Position numbers and translations under genes: made by a program. 10,596 bases of DNA. Source: Coxiellaceae bacterium. Its GTDB lineage: Bacteria > Pseudomonadota > Gammaproteobacteria > UBA9339. This document shows positions 1-7,073 of this stretch, piece after piece; position 1 is the first letter of the stretch; each line of letters starts with the position of its first letter. The notes beneath the pieces are model-generated. The model was given only the letters and a program-made list of their open reading frames with translations. It was not told the origin of the DNA and searched no databases. The stretch is from NCBI GenBank assembly GCA_003142435.1, contig PLMI01000027.1, positions 1 to 10,596 on the forward strand, in the 5' to 3' direction.

Positions 1-303
1 TCCCTTATGTCGAGTTGAGGTTTTGATATATACTACAGGTATAATGTGACCCCGCTCAAAACCAACTAAAAAAGCGATTCTAGCATTTTCAAGATCTTTG
101 CAAGAATCTCTTGCCTCTTGTATACATTTTTCTAGTTCCTCCATTTTTTCTACAGGAACTATTCTTGCTTTGTACTTCTCATAATAATACGCCGCAACAG
201 CTTTTGCTCCCGTTGGGGTCATTATTATTCGTCGAATATCTTCTTCTTTGCCAAGAATCATACGATCATACACAGCAAATGCTGCTATATCTGTTCTATG
301 CAT
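1..303 (-). CDS. Hypothetical protein, N-terminal part (runs off left edge)
   Basis: An open frame of 101 codons starts with ATG at 303 and stays open to the window edge. I do not recognise the family. The visible part begins MHRTDIAAFAVYDRM, is mixed alpha-helical in character with a charged stretch around residues 50-75 (KMEELEKCIQEARDSCKDLE), and continues into a hydrophobic patch (ARIAFLVGFERG) and a beta-like segment (HIIPVVYIKTS). There is no signal peptide or membrane segment in this part, so it is probably cytosolic. Codon use is AT-rich like its neighbours. No clear Shine-Dalgarno lies before the ATG, only an A-rich leader, so the start is the first plausible one rather than a proven one. 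A TATAAT on the minus strand (408-413) could belong to its promoter. The gene has the same strand as ppdK but is separated from it by about 357 bases and a stem-loop. Confidence 0.6.
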   Translation of the reverse strand, partial: MHRTDIAAFAVYDRMILGKEEDIRRIIMTPTGAKAVAAYYYEKYKARIVPVEKMEELEKCIQEARDSCKDLENARIAFLVGFERGHIIPVVYIKTSTRHKG

Positions 304-660
304 ATAATTTTTTTGTTATTTTATTAAGTGTGTTTAACCAATAATTGCCACAGAAATTGCAACGAAAAATCGGACTAATTTCTATATTTCTCCATCTGTT
401 AACAATAATTATAGATCATGAGTATTAAGGGAACATTAAATAATAAATCACCTAACAGGACTCAAAATTTATCTAATAAAAATAAAGATAAAATATAATG
501 AAATGGAATTAACTAACTAAAACCGTGAGGTATTAAATTACCTGTATTTGAAGTACTACAATGTGATTTTAACAAGACATGAATTTATGGTAACTACAGG
601 TAGCCGCAGATTTTAAATTGCGGCTACCAAATGATATTAAAGATTTTCAAACTAATGATT
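304..660. other. Gene-poor intergenic region
   Basis: This stretch of about 357 bases holds no convincing gene. It is very AT-rich. Visible items are a minus-strand TATAAT at 408-413 without a good -35, an 8-bp inverted repeat (TACCTGTA at 539-546, TACAGGTA at 595-602), and a strong stem-loop at 599-628 listed separately. A 9-bp direct repeat TTTCAAACT (645-653 and 659-667) straddles the ppdK stop codon. A 26-codon frame at 418-498 has no ribosome binding site and is not called. Confidence 0.6.
599..628 (-). terminator. Stem-loop after ppdK, possible terminator without U-tract
   Basis: The arms GGTAGCCGCA (599-608) and TGCGGCTACC (619-628) are perfectly complementary over 10 bp around a 10-base AT-rich loop. 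The hairpin starts 33 bases past the ppdK stop codon and is by far the most GC-rich spot in the intergenic region, which suits a 3' end structure. Neither strand has a run of T after the stem (the minus strand continues TGTAGTTACC). It is therefore either a weak or factor-assisted terminator, or a 3' end that stabilises the mRNA. Confidence 0.5.
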
Positions 661-3420
661 TCAAACTGTTGATTTGCTCAAATCCTTACCTGACTTTTCT
701 TTCAACGCTGCATGCGCTGCTGCAAGTTTTGCAATCGGTACACGATATGGCGAACAACTTACGTAGTTCAAACCGAGTTTATGACAAAAAATTATTGACT
801 GCGGATCACCTCCGTGCTCACCGCAAATACCCATCTTAAGATCTTTCTTAACTTTGCGGCCTTTTTCAACAGCGATCTTCATCATCAAACCGACGCCACT
901 CTCATCGATACTTACAAATGGATCTACCGGCAAAATACCTTTTTCTACGTAAAAAGGTAAAAATCTTCCGGCGTCATCGCGTGATAAGCCAAAAGTCGTT
1001 TGTGTAAGGTCATTAGTACCAAATGAATAAAAATCTGCCTGAACCGCGATTTCATCAGCCGTAATCGCTGCACGAGGTAATTCAATCATTGTGCCGATAG
1101 TGTAGGAAACTTTGGTGTGGTATTGCGCTTGCACTTCGAATGCGACTTTATTCACGAGTTCACGCATCATCTGCAATTCGATAACGTGGCCAACTAAAGG
1201 AATCATAATTTCCGGTTTAACTTTTATATTTTGTTTTGCAAGCTCGCAAGCAGCTTCCATAATCGCCCGTGCTTGCATCGCATAAATTTCCGGATAAGTG
1301 ATACCAAGCCGGCAACCGCGATGGCCCAGCATTGGATTAAATTCATGCAATGCTTTATTTCTGTCTTTTAGTTTGTCAAGAGGAACGTCCATCTGCAAAG
1401 CCAAAGCATTTAATTCCTCATCAGTGTGAGGTAAAAACTCATGCAGAGGCGGATCAAGAAGACGAATTGTAACCGGCAAACCAGCCATCGCTTTAAATAT
1501 ACCTTTAAAATCGTTTTTTTGATACGGTAATAATTTTGCTAATGCGCGTTCTCTTTCTTGTAAGCTATCGGCCAAAATCATTTCTCGCACTGCGCTTATG
1601 CGGTCGGCTTCAAAAAACATATGTTCAGTACGGCATAATCCAATACCTACCGCACCAAAATTTCTTGCGACCGTTGCATCGTTTGGTGTATCAGCGTTAG
1701 CACGGACTTCTAGCGAACTAAATGCATCAACCCATTTCATAAATATGTCAAAATCACCAGTTAGAGTAGGTTTGACTAATTGAGTTTTGCCCAAAATTAT
1801 TTGTCCTGTCGTTCCATTCAGAGTTATATAATCACCTGCTCTGATCGTTTGTCCATCAACTGCAAAATATTGATCTGCTTCATGGATATTGATAGCACCG
1901 CAGCCAACGATACAGCATTTTCCCATTCCGCGTGCAACTACTGCGGCATGTGACGTCATGCCGCCACGTGCAGTTAAAATGCCCTGCGCTGCATTCATAC
2001 CGCCGATATCTTCAGGAGAAGTTTCAGTTCGAATTAAAATTACCTGCTCTCCTTTTTCTGCTGCCGCTTCCGCCGCATCGGCTGTAAATACTACTTTACC
2101 TACCGCTGCACCTGGCGAGGCTGGCAATCCTTTAGCAATCACTTTAATACTAGCCTTTGGATCTATCATCGGATGCAGTAATTGATCGAGTTGAGCAGGA
2201 TCAATGCGCATTACAGCGGTTTTCCTATCGATCAATTTTTCTTTTACCATATCTATAGCAATCTTAAGTGCAGCAGCTGCAGTACGTTTACCAACCCGCG
2301 CCTGCAACATATAAAGCTTACCATCCTGCACGGTAAACTCGATATCCATCATGTCTTTATAATGTTTTTCCAGTTTGTTATAAATTTGGGTAAGTTCTTT
2401 GTAAGCTACTGGCAAACTTTTTTTCAATTCGTCAATTCGCATCGGCGTACGAATTCCGGCAACAACGTCTTCTCCTTGCGCATTCATTAAAACTTCTGCA
2501 AAGAATTTTCGCTCACCAGTCGAGGGGTCACGGGTAAAACCTACACCAGTACAAGAGGTATCACCCATATTGCCGAACACCATTGCCTGCACATTACAAG
2601 CTGTCCCCAGATTTCCCGGAATATTATTTAATTTACGATATTTAATTGCGCGCTCTCCAAACCAAGAACCAAATACCGCGTTGATTGCTTTTTTCAATTG
2701 TTCGTAAGGATCGCTAGGAAATTCTTCGCCAGTATTTTTTCTGTAAATTCCCTTGAAATCTGTAGCCAATTCTTTTAGATCATCTGCTGAAAGATCGGTA
2801 TCGAGAGATACGTGACGCGCTTTCTTCATCTCATCTAATGCATGTTCAAATTTCTGTCTATCTACACCCATAACAATACTACTAAACATAGTTATAAAGC
2901 GCCGATATGCATCATAAACAAAACGCGGATTATCCGTTTTTTTTATCAATGCTGCGATTGTAGTTTGATTTAACCCGAGATTTAAAACTGTATCCATCAT
3001 TCCCGGCATTGAAAATTTAGCGCCGGAACGAACTGATACTAATAAAGGATTTTCAGCACCGCCAAAGGACATCCCCATGACTTTCTCAATTTTCTTGAGA
3101 TTCTCCAAAACTTGTTCCCACATTCCTGCCGGATATTTTTTATTATTTTGAAAATATAAATTACAAACTTCAGTAGTAATCGTAAATCCTGCCGGTACTG
3201 GTATTTTAAGATTTGTCATCTCTGCCAATCCCGCTCCTTTGCCACCCAGCAAATCCTTCATACTCCCGGAACCATCGGCATGTCCCGCACCAAAATAATA
3301 TATATATTTAGGAATTTTTGCAGACTTCGAAGGCTTGATTTTTGCAATCTTTTTTGCTTTTGTAGTTTTTGCAGTTTTGATTTTTTTAACAACTTTTTTT
3401 GGCGTTACTTTTCTTGACAT
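661..3420 (-). CDS. ppdK: Pyruvate, phosphate dikinase with basic N-terminal tail
   Basis: The 919-residue product interconverts pyruvate + ATP + Pi with PEP + AMP + PPi in the cytosol. All three parts of the family are visible. The N-terminal nucleotide-binding domain starts at KYIYYFGAGHADG (38-50) and includes GGKGAGLAEM (59-68) and SMPGMMDTVLNLG (137-149). The swivelling phosphohistidine domain has GGMTSHAAV with catalytic His491 and the regulatory-type Thr489. The C-terminal PEP/pyruvate barrel has GTNDLTQTTFG (801-811) and catalytic Cys866 in GICGEHGG. The family is usually about 875 residues; the excess is an N-terminal tail of about 37 residues with 15 Lys, 1 Arg and no acidic residue. 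The ATG at 3420 has a good Shine-Dalgarno, and no ATG, GTG or TTG lies between it and the conserved core, so the tail appears real. The gene is probably monocistronic, with its own promoter upstream and a stem-loop downstream. Identity is secure; the role of the tail is unknown. Confidence 0.97.
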   Translation of the reverse strand: MSRKVTPKKVVKKIKTAKTTKAKKIAKIKPSKSAKIPKYIYYFGAGHADGSGSMKDLLGGKGAGLAEMTNLKIPVPAGFTITTEVCNLYFQNNKKYPAGMWEQVLENLKKIEKVMGMSFGGAENPLLVSVRSGAKFSMPGMMDTVLNLGLNQTTIAALIKKTDNPRFVYDAYRRFITMFSSIVMGVDRQKFEHALDEMKKARHVSLDTDLSADDLKELATDFKGIYRKNTGEEFPSDPYEQLKKAINAVFGSWFGERAIKYRKLNNIPGNLGTACNVQAMVFGNMGDTSCTGVGFTRDPSTGERKFFAEVLMNAQGEDVVAGIRTPMRIDELKKSLPVAYKELTQIYNKLEKHYKDMMDIEFTVQDGKLYMLQARVGKRTAAAALKIAIDMVKEKLIDRKTAVMRIDPAQLDQLLHPMIDPKASIKVIAKGLPASPGAAVGKVVFTADAAEAAAEKGEQVILIRTETSPEDIGGMNAAQGILTARGGMTSHAAVVARGMGKCCIVGCGAINIHEADQYFAVDGQTIRAGDYITLNGTTGQIILGKTQLVKPTLTGDFDIFMKWVDAFSSLEVRANADTPNDATVARNFGAVGIGLCRTEHMFFEADRISAVREMILADSLQERERALAKLLPYQKNDFKGIFKAMAGLPVTIRLLDPPLHEFLPHTDEELNALALQMDVPLDKLKDRNKALHEFNPMLGHRGCRLGITYPEIYAMQARAIMEAACELAKQNIKVKPEIMIPLVGHVIELQMMRELVNKVAFEVQAQYHTKVSYTIGTMIELPRAAITADEIAVQADFYSFGTNDLTQTTFGLSRDDAGRFLPFYVEKGILPVDPFVSIDESGVGLMMKIAVEKGRKVKKDLKMGICGEHGGDPQSIIFCHKLGLNYVSCSPYRVPIAKLAAAHAALKEKSGKDLSKSTV

Positions 3421-3427
3421 AACAAAT

Positions 3428-3433
3428 CCCCTT
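3428..3433 (-). promoter_or_regulatory. Ribosome binding site of ppdK
   Basis: The minus strand reads AAGGGGATTTGTT just before the ATG, giving a purine-rich Shine-Dalgarno core (AAGGGG) about 7 bases upstream. It supports the start at 3420 and hence the basic N-terminal extension. Confidence 0.7.
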
Positions 3434-3487
3434 TTATAAAAAATTGATTATGAAACCCGTAGTTATTGTTACAGAATAAATAAACTG

Positions 3488-3516
3488 ATTATCGTAAATA
3501 TTAAATATATGGTCAA
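3488..3516 (-). promoter_or_regulatory. Predicted sigma-70 promoter of ppdK
   Basis: On the minus strand TTGACC (3516-3511) and GATAAT (3493-3488) are separated by exactly 17 bases. This is a close match to the housekeeping consensus. Transcription would begin near 3481, giving a leader of about 60 bases before the ppdK start. It is the best promoter match I could see in the window. Confidence 0.65.
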
Positions 3517-3550
3517 TATTTTTGTTTTTTGAGTATAATTATGCATTTTT

Positions 3551-3613
3551 CGTAACATATTGATTTTACTAATATTTTTTATTACATGTTTTTTGTGATT
3601 TTTTGTTAAAATG
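3551..3613 (+). repeat. AT-rich ~60-bp repeat, copy A (upstream of decayed exported-protein gene)
   Basis: This segment closely matches 9157-9218 in the same orientation. Without gaps, 3551-3588 aligns with 9157-9194 at 33 of 38 bases, including 18 identical bases at 3554-3571 and 13 at 3576-3588. The rest (T-rich, ending TTAAAATG versus TTTAAATG) is similar with small indels. It ends about 45 bases before the start codon at 3658. A TATAAT at 3534-3539 lies just upstream, without a good -35. Within the element TTGATT and TACATG keep a 17-base spacing in both copies, but TACATG is a poor -10. Confidence 0.7.
3553..3565 (-). promoter_or_regulatory. Candidate IHF binding site in repeat copy A
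   Basis: The minus strand reads AATCAATATGTTA, a perfect match to the published IHF consensus WATCAANNNNTTR. The DNA 5' of it on that strand is a long A/T-rich tract, as at many strong IHF sites. The same match recurs in copy B. In DNA this AT-rich, single matches can arise by chance. Confidence 0.4.
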
Positions 3614-3657
3614 GCACAAGAACGAATGAATTATTTACTTTCAAACAGGACATCATT

Positions 3658-5102
3658 ATGCGTTTTATAAAGATCGCAATTATTTTTTCAGTATTCATTT
3701 TCAATGTTAATTTGGCCGCTGCAGAACAAAAATCAGTATTAGTTTTACTGAATGTTACTCCATCGCCACAATCTGTTGACTATGTAAATAATCAAAAACA
3801 ATTTCAGCTTCATACCCTTCTTACCGAACAGCGCCATCCTAAAACAATGGATTTATACTATCAACTAACCAGCAATACAACGGCAGGATTGCAATCCTTG
3901 TTTGCGGTAGACGAAGATATCACTAAAAAACTGCAGCAAATCACATCTGATCCAAAAGAGATGCGTATTTTAAACCAGACACAATCCAAAAGCGCATTTC
4001 TGAATTAACCGATCCACTAAGTAAAATGACAGACGCTGAAACAGAAACTTATGCTTCGCACCACTTTTCAACTTATTTTGCTGATCGCGCAGTGTTAACT
4101 GTTTTTACTGATTCGACGTAAAGATCACCAACATTCAGACTTTCACCATTAGATACCATAAATGAACCAGCCAGAAAATCGTGGATTCAAATTTGGAATC
4201 CAGCCAAAGACCAACAAGCTGCATGGTTGACTTTTCTAAAGCGAGCATTTCACGGATTGAATTATGATTTTTATCAACCACATTTTACAAACGAGATTCA
4301 AAATCCATATTTGCGAACGTCTGCATTAAACAGCTTAAAAAAAGCCGGTGATGATCAACAATATTTATATGATTTTTCATTTTCAAAATCTAATATTAAA
4401 AAGTTTGGTCCTAATCCTGGAGATTTGGGAGTCATTGTACTTCTTCCGAATGAATATCAGGTTAATCCTGTATTTAAACAATGGCTAGATTTATTTACGG
4501 CTAATAACGCAAAGGTGGAGATTGTATTAATAAACACTGACAACAAACTCATTTCTAATTTAAAGCAATCTTATCCAAATGCTGACATAATCAATGCGCT
4601 AATTTCAGATCGAAATGACCCATTTACTTTGCGCCAACAAATAGGGTTAAAGATGCTGCTAAATGCACATTCCACTGCTGTTATGGCGAAACTTGGCCTC
4701 GTTGTTGGCAATACAATGACTAATGTTAATCCGGGGAATTTAAAATTAATCGGGCGTGCAACGTATTTGATTGAAAACCATGTTAACGATGCTTTATTAC
4801 AACAAAAACTACAGAAGAAATATACTAAATACAATCTAATAAATTATTCCGATGCAAATGCTGTGTTATTTGACGCCATAGAATATGTGCAAAAAAACAA
4901 CAAAACTATGCAGGTCTCAGAGGTAGCATTATCTATTGTTCGAATTTTAGAAAGTATTAAAAAAGATCAGGCTATAACATGGGATGAAACAGCCAATATT
5001 TTACAAGCTAAAACTTTGCAACAATATTTAAAAGATTATGGAGGAAAATCTTTTCAGAAGGTCAATCCCTTGATTTTTACTTTATGTCCTCTATTTTTTT
5101 AA
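3658..5102 (+). pseudogene. Decayed gene for an exported protein of unknown function (about 480 codons)
   Basis: The frame starts at ATG 3658 behind an AGGA Shine-Dalgarno and begins with a signal peptide (MRFIKIAIIFSVFIF, likely cleaved after NLAAA near residue 22), so the protein was probably exported. Reading stops at 4008 only because of a -1 shift at about 3958-3962: frame 1 gives SDPKE, after which frame 3 continues as DAYFKPDTIQKRISEL. Frame 3 then meets an in-frame TAA at 4119-4121 and continues open (LSPLDTINEPARKSWIQIW) to a stop at 5102. The two fragments usually called here (3658-4008 and 4227-5102, the latter from a TTG) are therefore parts of one gene. I do not recognise the family. 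The C-terminal half has an alternating Rossmann-like start (GDLGVIVLLP, then AKVEIVLINTD), perhaps an alpha/beta hydrolase-like fold, but no catalytic motif I can name. The 3' end overlaps the convergent regulator gene by 26 bases. Sequencing error at either lesion cannot be excluded. Confidence 0.75.
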
Positions 5103-5412
5103 TATAAGAAACTCCCCATGATTGCAAGTTAGCTAGCACTGATTTTAAAGTCTCGCCAATTTCACTTAAAGAATATTCTACTTTGGGCGGGACAACAGGA
5201 AAAACTTTACGTACAATAATTTTATCTTGTTCAAGTTCGCGCAAATGTGCCGTCAACATTCTTTGTGTGATTTCCGGAATTCCGCGCTTTAACTCACTAA
5301 ACCGTTTCTTTCCACTCATAAGTAAAAATAAAATCCAAAGCTTCCTCTTTCCGCTCAATATTTTTACGGCTGCATCTACCGGGCATTTAAAGTTAAGTTT
5401 TCTTTTGCTCAT
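5077..5412 (-). CDS. HxlR-family winged helix-turn-helix regulator
   Basis: The 111-residue product has the HxlR layout throughout: an N-terminal Cys-Pro (Cys10), a helix AAVKILSGKRKLWILFLL (14-31), the recognition region RFSELKRGIPEITQRMLTAHL (about 37-57), LRELEQDKIIVRK, and the wing with VEYSLSEIGETL before a C-terminal dimerisation helix. The length is typical. In characterised relatives (HypR, YodB) a Cys near this place senses quinones, aldehydes or disulfide stress; that Cys10 does so here is inference. The gene is divergent from the serine hydrolase at 5520 and shares its 107-base control region, which holds an inverted repeat over its own -10. Its 3' end overlaps the decayed gene tail to tail by 26 bases. 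It probably represses itself and perhaps the hydrolase. The Shine-Dalgarno is weak (AAGAAA). Confidence 0.92.
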   Translation of the reverse strand: MSKRKLNFKCPVDAAVKILSGKRKLWILFLLMSGKKRFSELKRGIPEITQRMLTAHLRELEQDKIIVRKVFPVVPPKVEYSLSEIGETLKSVLANLQSWGVSYIKKIEDIK

Positions 5413-5420
5413 AAATTTCT

Positions 5421-5444
5421 TATAGTATAAAAAACGATACTATA
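5421..5444. promoter_or_regulatory. Inverted repeat, likely operator of the HxlR-type regulator
   Basis: TATAGTAT (5421-5428) and ATACTATA (5437-5444) form a perfect 8-bp inverted repeat with an 8-base spacer. The right arm contains the regulator's predicted -10 box, so a bound dimer would block its own transcription. Spaced AGTA/TACT-type dyads of about this size are typical of the HxlR family. A second short palindrome, AAGTACTT at 5457-5464, lies at the -35 region and could be another contact. Confidence 0.55.
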
Positions 5445-5467
5445 TAACTTTTTTGTAAGTACTTCAA
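5439..5467 (-). promoter_or_regulatory. Predicted promoter of the HxlR-family gene
   Basis: On the minus strand TTGAAG (5467-5462) and TATAGT (5444-5439) are 17 bases apart. Transcription would start near 5432, about 20 bases before the start codon at 5412. The -10 lies in the right arm of the inverted repeat. Confidence 0.55.
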
Positions 5468-5490
5468 AAATTATTTGTATCGGTTATAAT
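5463..5490 (+). promoter_or_regulatory. Predicted promoter of the serine hydrolase gene
   Basis: A perfect TATAAT lies at 5485-5490 with a modest TTCAAA at 5463-5468, 16 bases upstream. The -35 overlaps the -35 of the divergent regulator, so the two polymerases would compete. The leader would be about 25 bases and contains the AGGAG ribosome binding site (5509-5513), 6 bases before ATG 5520. Confidence 0.45.
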
Positions 5491-5519
5491 AATATATAAA
5501 AACAGGTCAGGAGCAATAC

Positions 5520-6995
5520 ATGAAAAACATCAACAAAATTTTATCCGATTTTGAAAACTATATAATCGAGTCAATGGAAACTTCGCAAACACCGGGAGTT
5601 GTTATCGGTATTGCAAAAGACAACAGAGTAATTTACAAAAAAGCTTTCGGTGTGAAAAAACTGGGTGCTAAAGACCCTGTAGATACGCAAACTATTTTTC
5701 AAATCGGCTCAATTACCAAAGCGTTCACTGCAACTTTAATGGCGATCTTAGTTAATGAAAAAAAGATAAATTGGCAAGATAAAGTCATAAATTTTCTGCC
5801 TGAGTTTCAAATGTACGACCCATGGGTAACTCGTGAATTTGCAGTTGAAGACTGTTTTACTCACCGAACTGGTTTGCCCCCTGCCGCCGGTTTAAATTTA
5901 TTGAGTTTTGGTTTTGATCAAAAGCACTTGATTCATAGTTTGCGTTATGTAAAACCTGTATCGAGTTTTCGCTCCACTTTTTGCTATCAAAATATACCTT
6001 ATATAGTAGCAGGGAAAATTATCGAGAATATTACAGGAAAAAGCTGGGAGCAAAATTTACAAGAGCACATTTTGGCACCGTTAGAAATGAAACATGCATA
6101 TCCTAACTTTGCAGCTCTTTGCCAAAAAGAAAAAAATTTTGCTTTTTTGCACAAAACTCAAAATAGTAAACAGGTCGCTATACCAGCTAATTGGCCATAT
6201 CACAATTGGGCAAACACAATAGGTGCAGGCGGTAGCATCTGCGCCAATGTTGACGATACCTTAAAATGGCTCAATTTTCAGCTAGGGTATAATACAGGAA
6301 AAATTTTGCCTCATGAAACAATTTGTGAGTTGCATCGACCCATTGTAACAGCTAAAAATGACCAATTGATTTTATTAAAACTCAAAGAATGGCAGGAAAC
6401 ACTGCAATATGGCCTGGGGTGGATTTCTTCGGATTTTAAACCAAACCGTATTGTTTATCATGCAGGTGGTACACTAGGTCACACGACAATGGCTGCATTT
6501 ATTCCAGAAGAAAATTTAAGTATTGTTATTTTGACCAACAATAAAAATTTATTGATTTTTTCTTTATTACGTGATTTTTATGATCGTTATTTTGGCAAGC
6601 AGCATCGAAACTGGAACAAAATACTTTACGATGTGTTTCAAAAAGTAAACGCTGCAAATAAGATCCCCTCTAAAACTGCTGCAAATCATAGTGATTTTCG
6701 TCGTTATACCGGGACTTATTATAATGAAGCATATCAAAATGCAATTATAGATCTGGAAAACGGGCATCTAGTTATGACTTTAGGAAAAAATAAAACTAGA
6801 TTTGCTTTGCAAACCTGGAATAACACCTGTTTTGCACTTAATTGGTCGGGCGGTAAAAACGCAGTTACACCAACTTTTATTGATAAACCCGATTTTGTAA
6901 CTTTTGCATACGACAATTTTGAACAAGTTGAATCCATGACTCTCACACTTCTCAATGAACTTGATGGCTTAGGAGTATTTAAAAAAGTGAAATAG
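5520..6995 (+). CDS. Serine hydrolase, beta-lactamase (class C/PBP-like) fold with DUF3471-type C-terminus
   Basis: The 491-residue product carries the penicillin-recognising triad motifs: SITK with Ser64 nucleophile and Lys67, YQN at 156-158, and HAGG at 314-317 in the place of KTG. GLP after THRT (115-120) and GAGGSICANVDDTLKW (235-250) are typical of the beta-lactamase family hydrolases. After residue 380 a small beta-rich domain starts at RRYTGTYYNEAY (395-406) and looks like DUF3471. There is no signal peptide (MKNINKILSDFENYII), so it should act in the cytosol. That argues against a true periplasmic beta-lactamase and for an esterase or D-amino peptidase type of activity; the substrate is unknown. 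A strong AGGAG fixes the start. It is divergent from an HxlR regulator that may control it, and is followed by a hairpin before glk. Confidence 0.88.
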   Translation: MKNINKILSDFENYIIESMETSQTPGVVIGIAKDNRVIYKKAFGVKKLGAKDPVDTQTIFQIGSITKAFTATLMAILVNEKKINWQDKVINFLPEFQMYDPWVTREFAVEDCFTHRTGLPPAAGLNLLSFGFDQKHLIHSLRYVKPVSSFRSTFCYQNIPYIVAGKIIENITGKSWEQNLQEHILAPLEMKHAYPNFAALCQKEKNFAFLHKTQNSKQVAIPANWPYHNWANTIGAGGSICANVDDTLKWLNFQLGYNTGKILPHETICELHRPIVTAKNDQLILLKLKEWQETLQYGLGWISSDFKPNRIVYHAGGTLGHTTMAAFIPEENLSIVILTNNKNLLIFSLLRDFYDRYFGKQHRNWNKILYDVFQKVNAANKIPSKTAANHSDFRRYTGTYYNEAYQNAIIDLENGHLVMTLGKNKTRFALQTWNNTCFALNWSGGKNAVTPTFIDKPDFVTFAYDNFEQVESMTLTLLNELDGLGVFKKVK

Positions 6996-7011
6996 TAATC
7001 TTATTAAACTC

Positions 7012-7054
7012 TTGAATTATGAGATTAAGTACAATATCATCTCGTATAATTCAA
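7012..7054. other. Inverted repeat enclosing the probable glk -10 box
   Basis: TTGAATTAT-GAGAT (7012-7025) pairs with ATCTC-GT-ATAATTCAA (7039-7054): 9 bp plus 5 bp with a 2-base bulge around a 13-base loop. No T-run follows on either strand, so it is a poor terminator. The right arm contains a perfect TATAAT (7045-7050) that would start transcription near 7057, about 17 bases before the glk ATG; no good -35 is visible. It could be an operator for glk or a 3' hairpin of the hydrolase mRNA. Confidence 0.4.
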
Positions 7055-7073
7055 AACTTGCCACCTTAAAAAT

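Noticed and set aside
418..498. A 26-codon plus-strand ORF (MSIKGTLNNKSPNRTQNL...)
   Set aside because: No ribosome binding site, Asn/Lys-rich as expected from random AT-rich DNA, and no supporting context.
33..602. ACTACAGGTA at 33-42 and 593-602 as a repeat or attachment site
   Set aside because: Only 10 bases, one copy lies inside a coding frame, and no integrase or flanking symmetry supports it.
661..2490. Plus-strand ORFs of 60-100 codons inside ppdK
   Set aside because: They lie antisense to a full-length, motif-verified gene and show no family features of their own.
3560..3588. TTGATT-N17-TACATG as a shared sigma-70 promoter in both repeat copies
   Set aside because: The spacing is conserved, but TACATG lacks the key last T of the -10 and matches only three of six positions, so it is noted within the repeat rather than called.
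3958..4121. Programmed frameshifting or stop-codon readthrough in the gene at 3658-5102
   Set aside because: No slippery heptamer or downstream structure is evident at 3958-3962, and a second independent lesion (TAA at 4119) must also be passed, so decay is simpler.
5520..6995. Calling the serine hydrolase an AmpC beta-lactamase (resistance gene)
   Set aside because: No signal peptide, HAGG instead of KTG, and a DUF3471-like C-terminal domain place it among beta-lactamase-fold hydrolases of other function.
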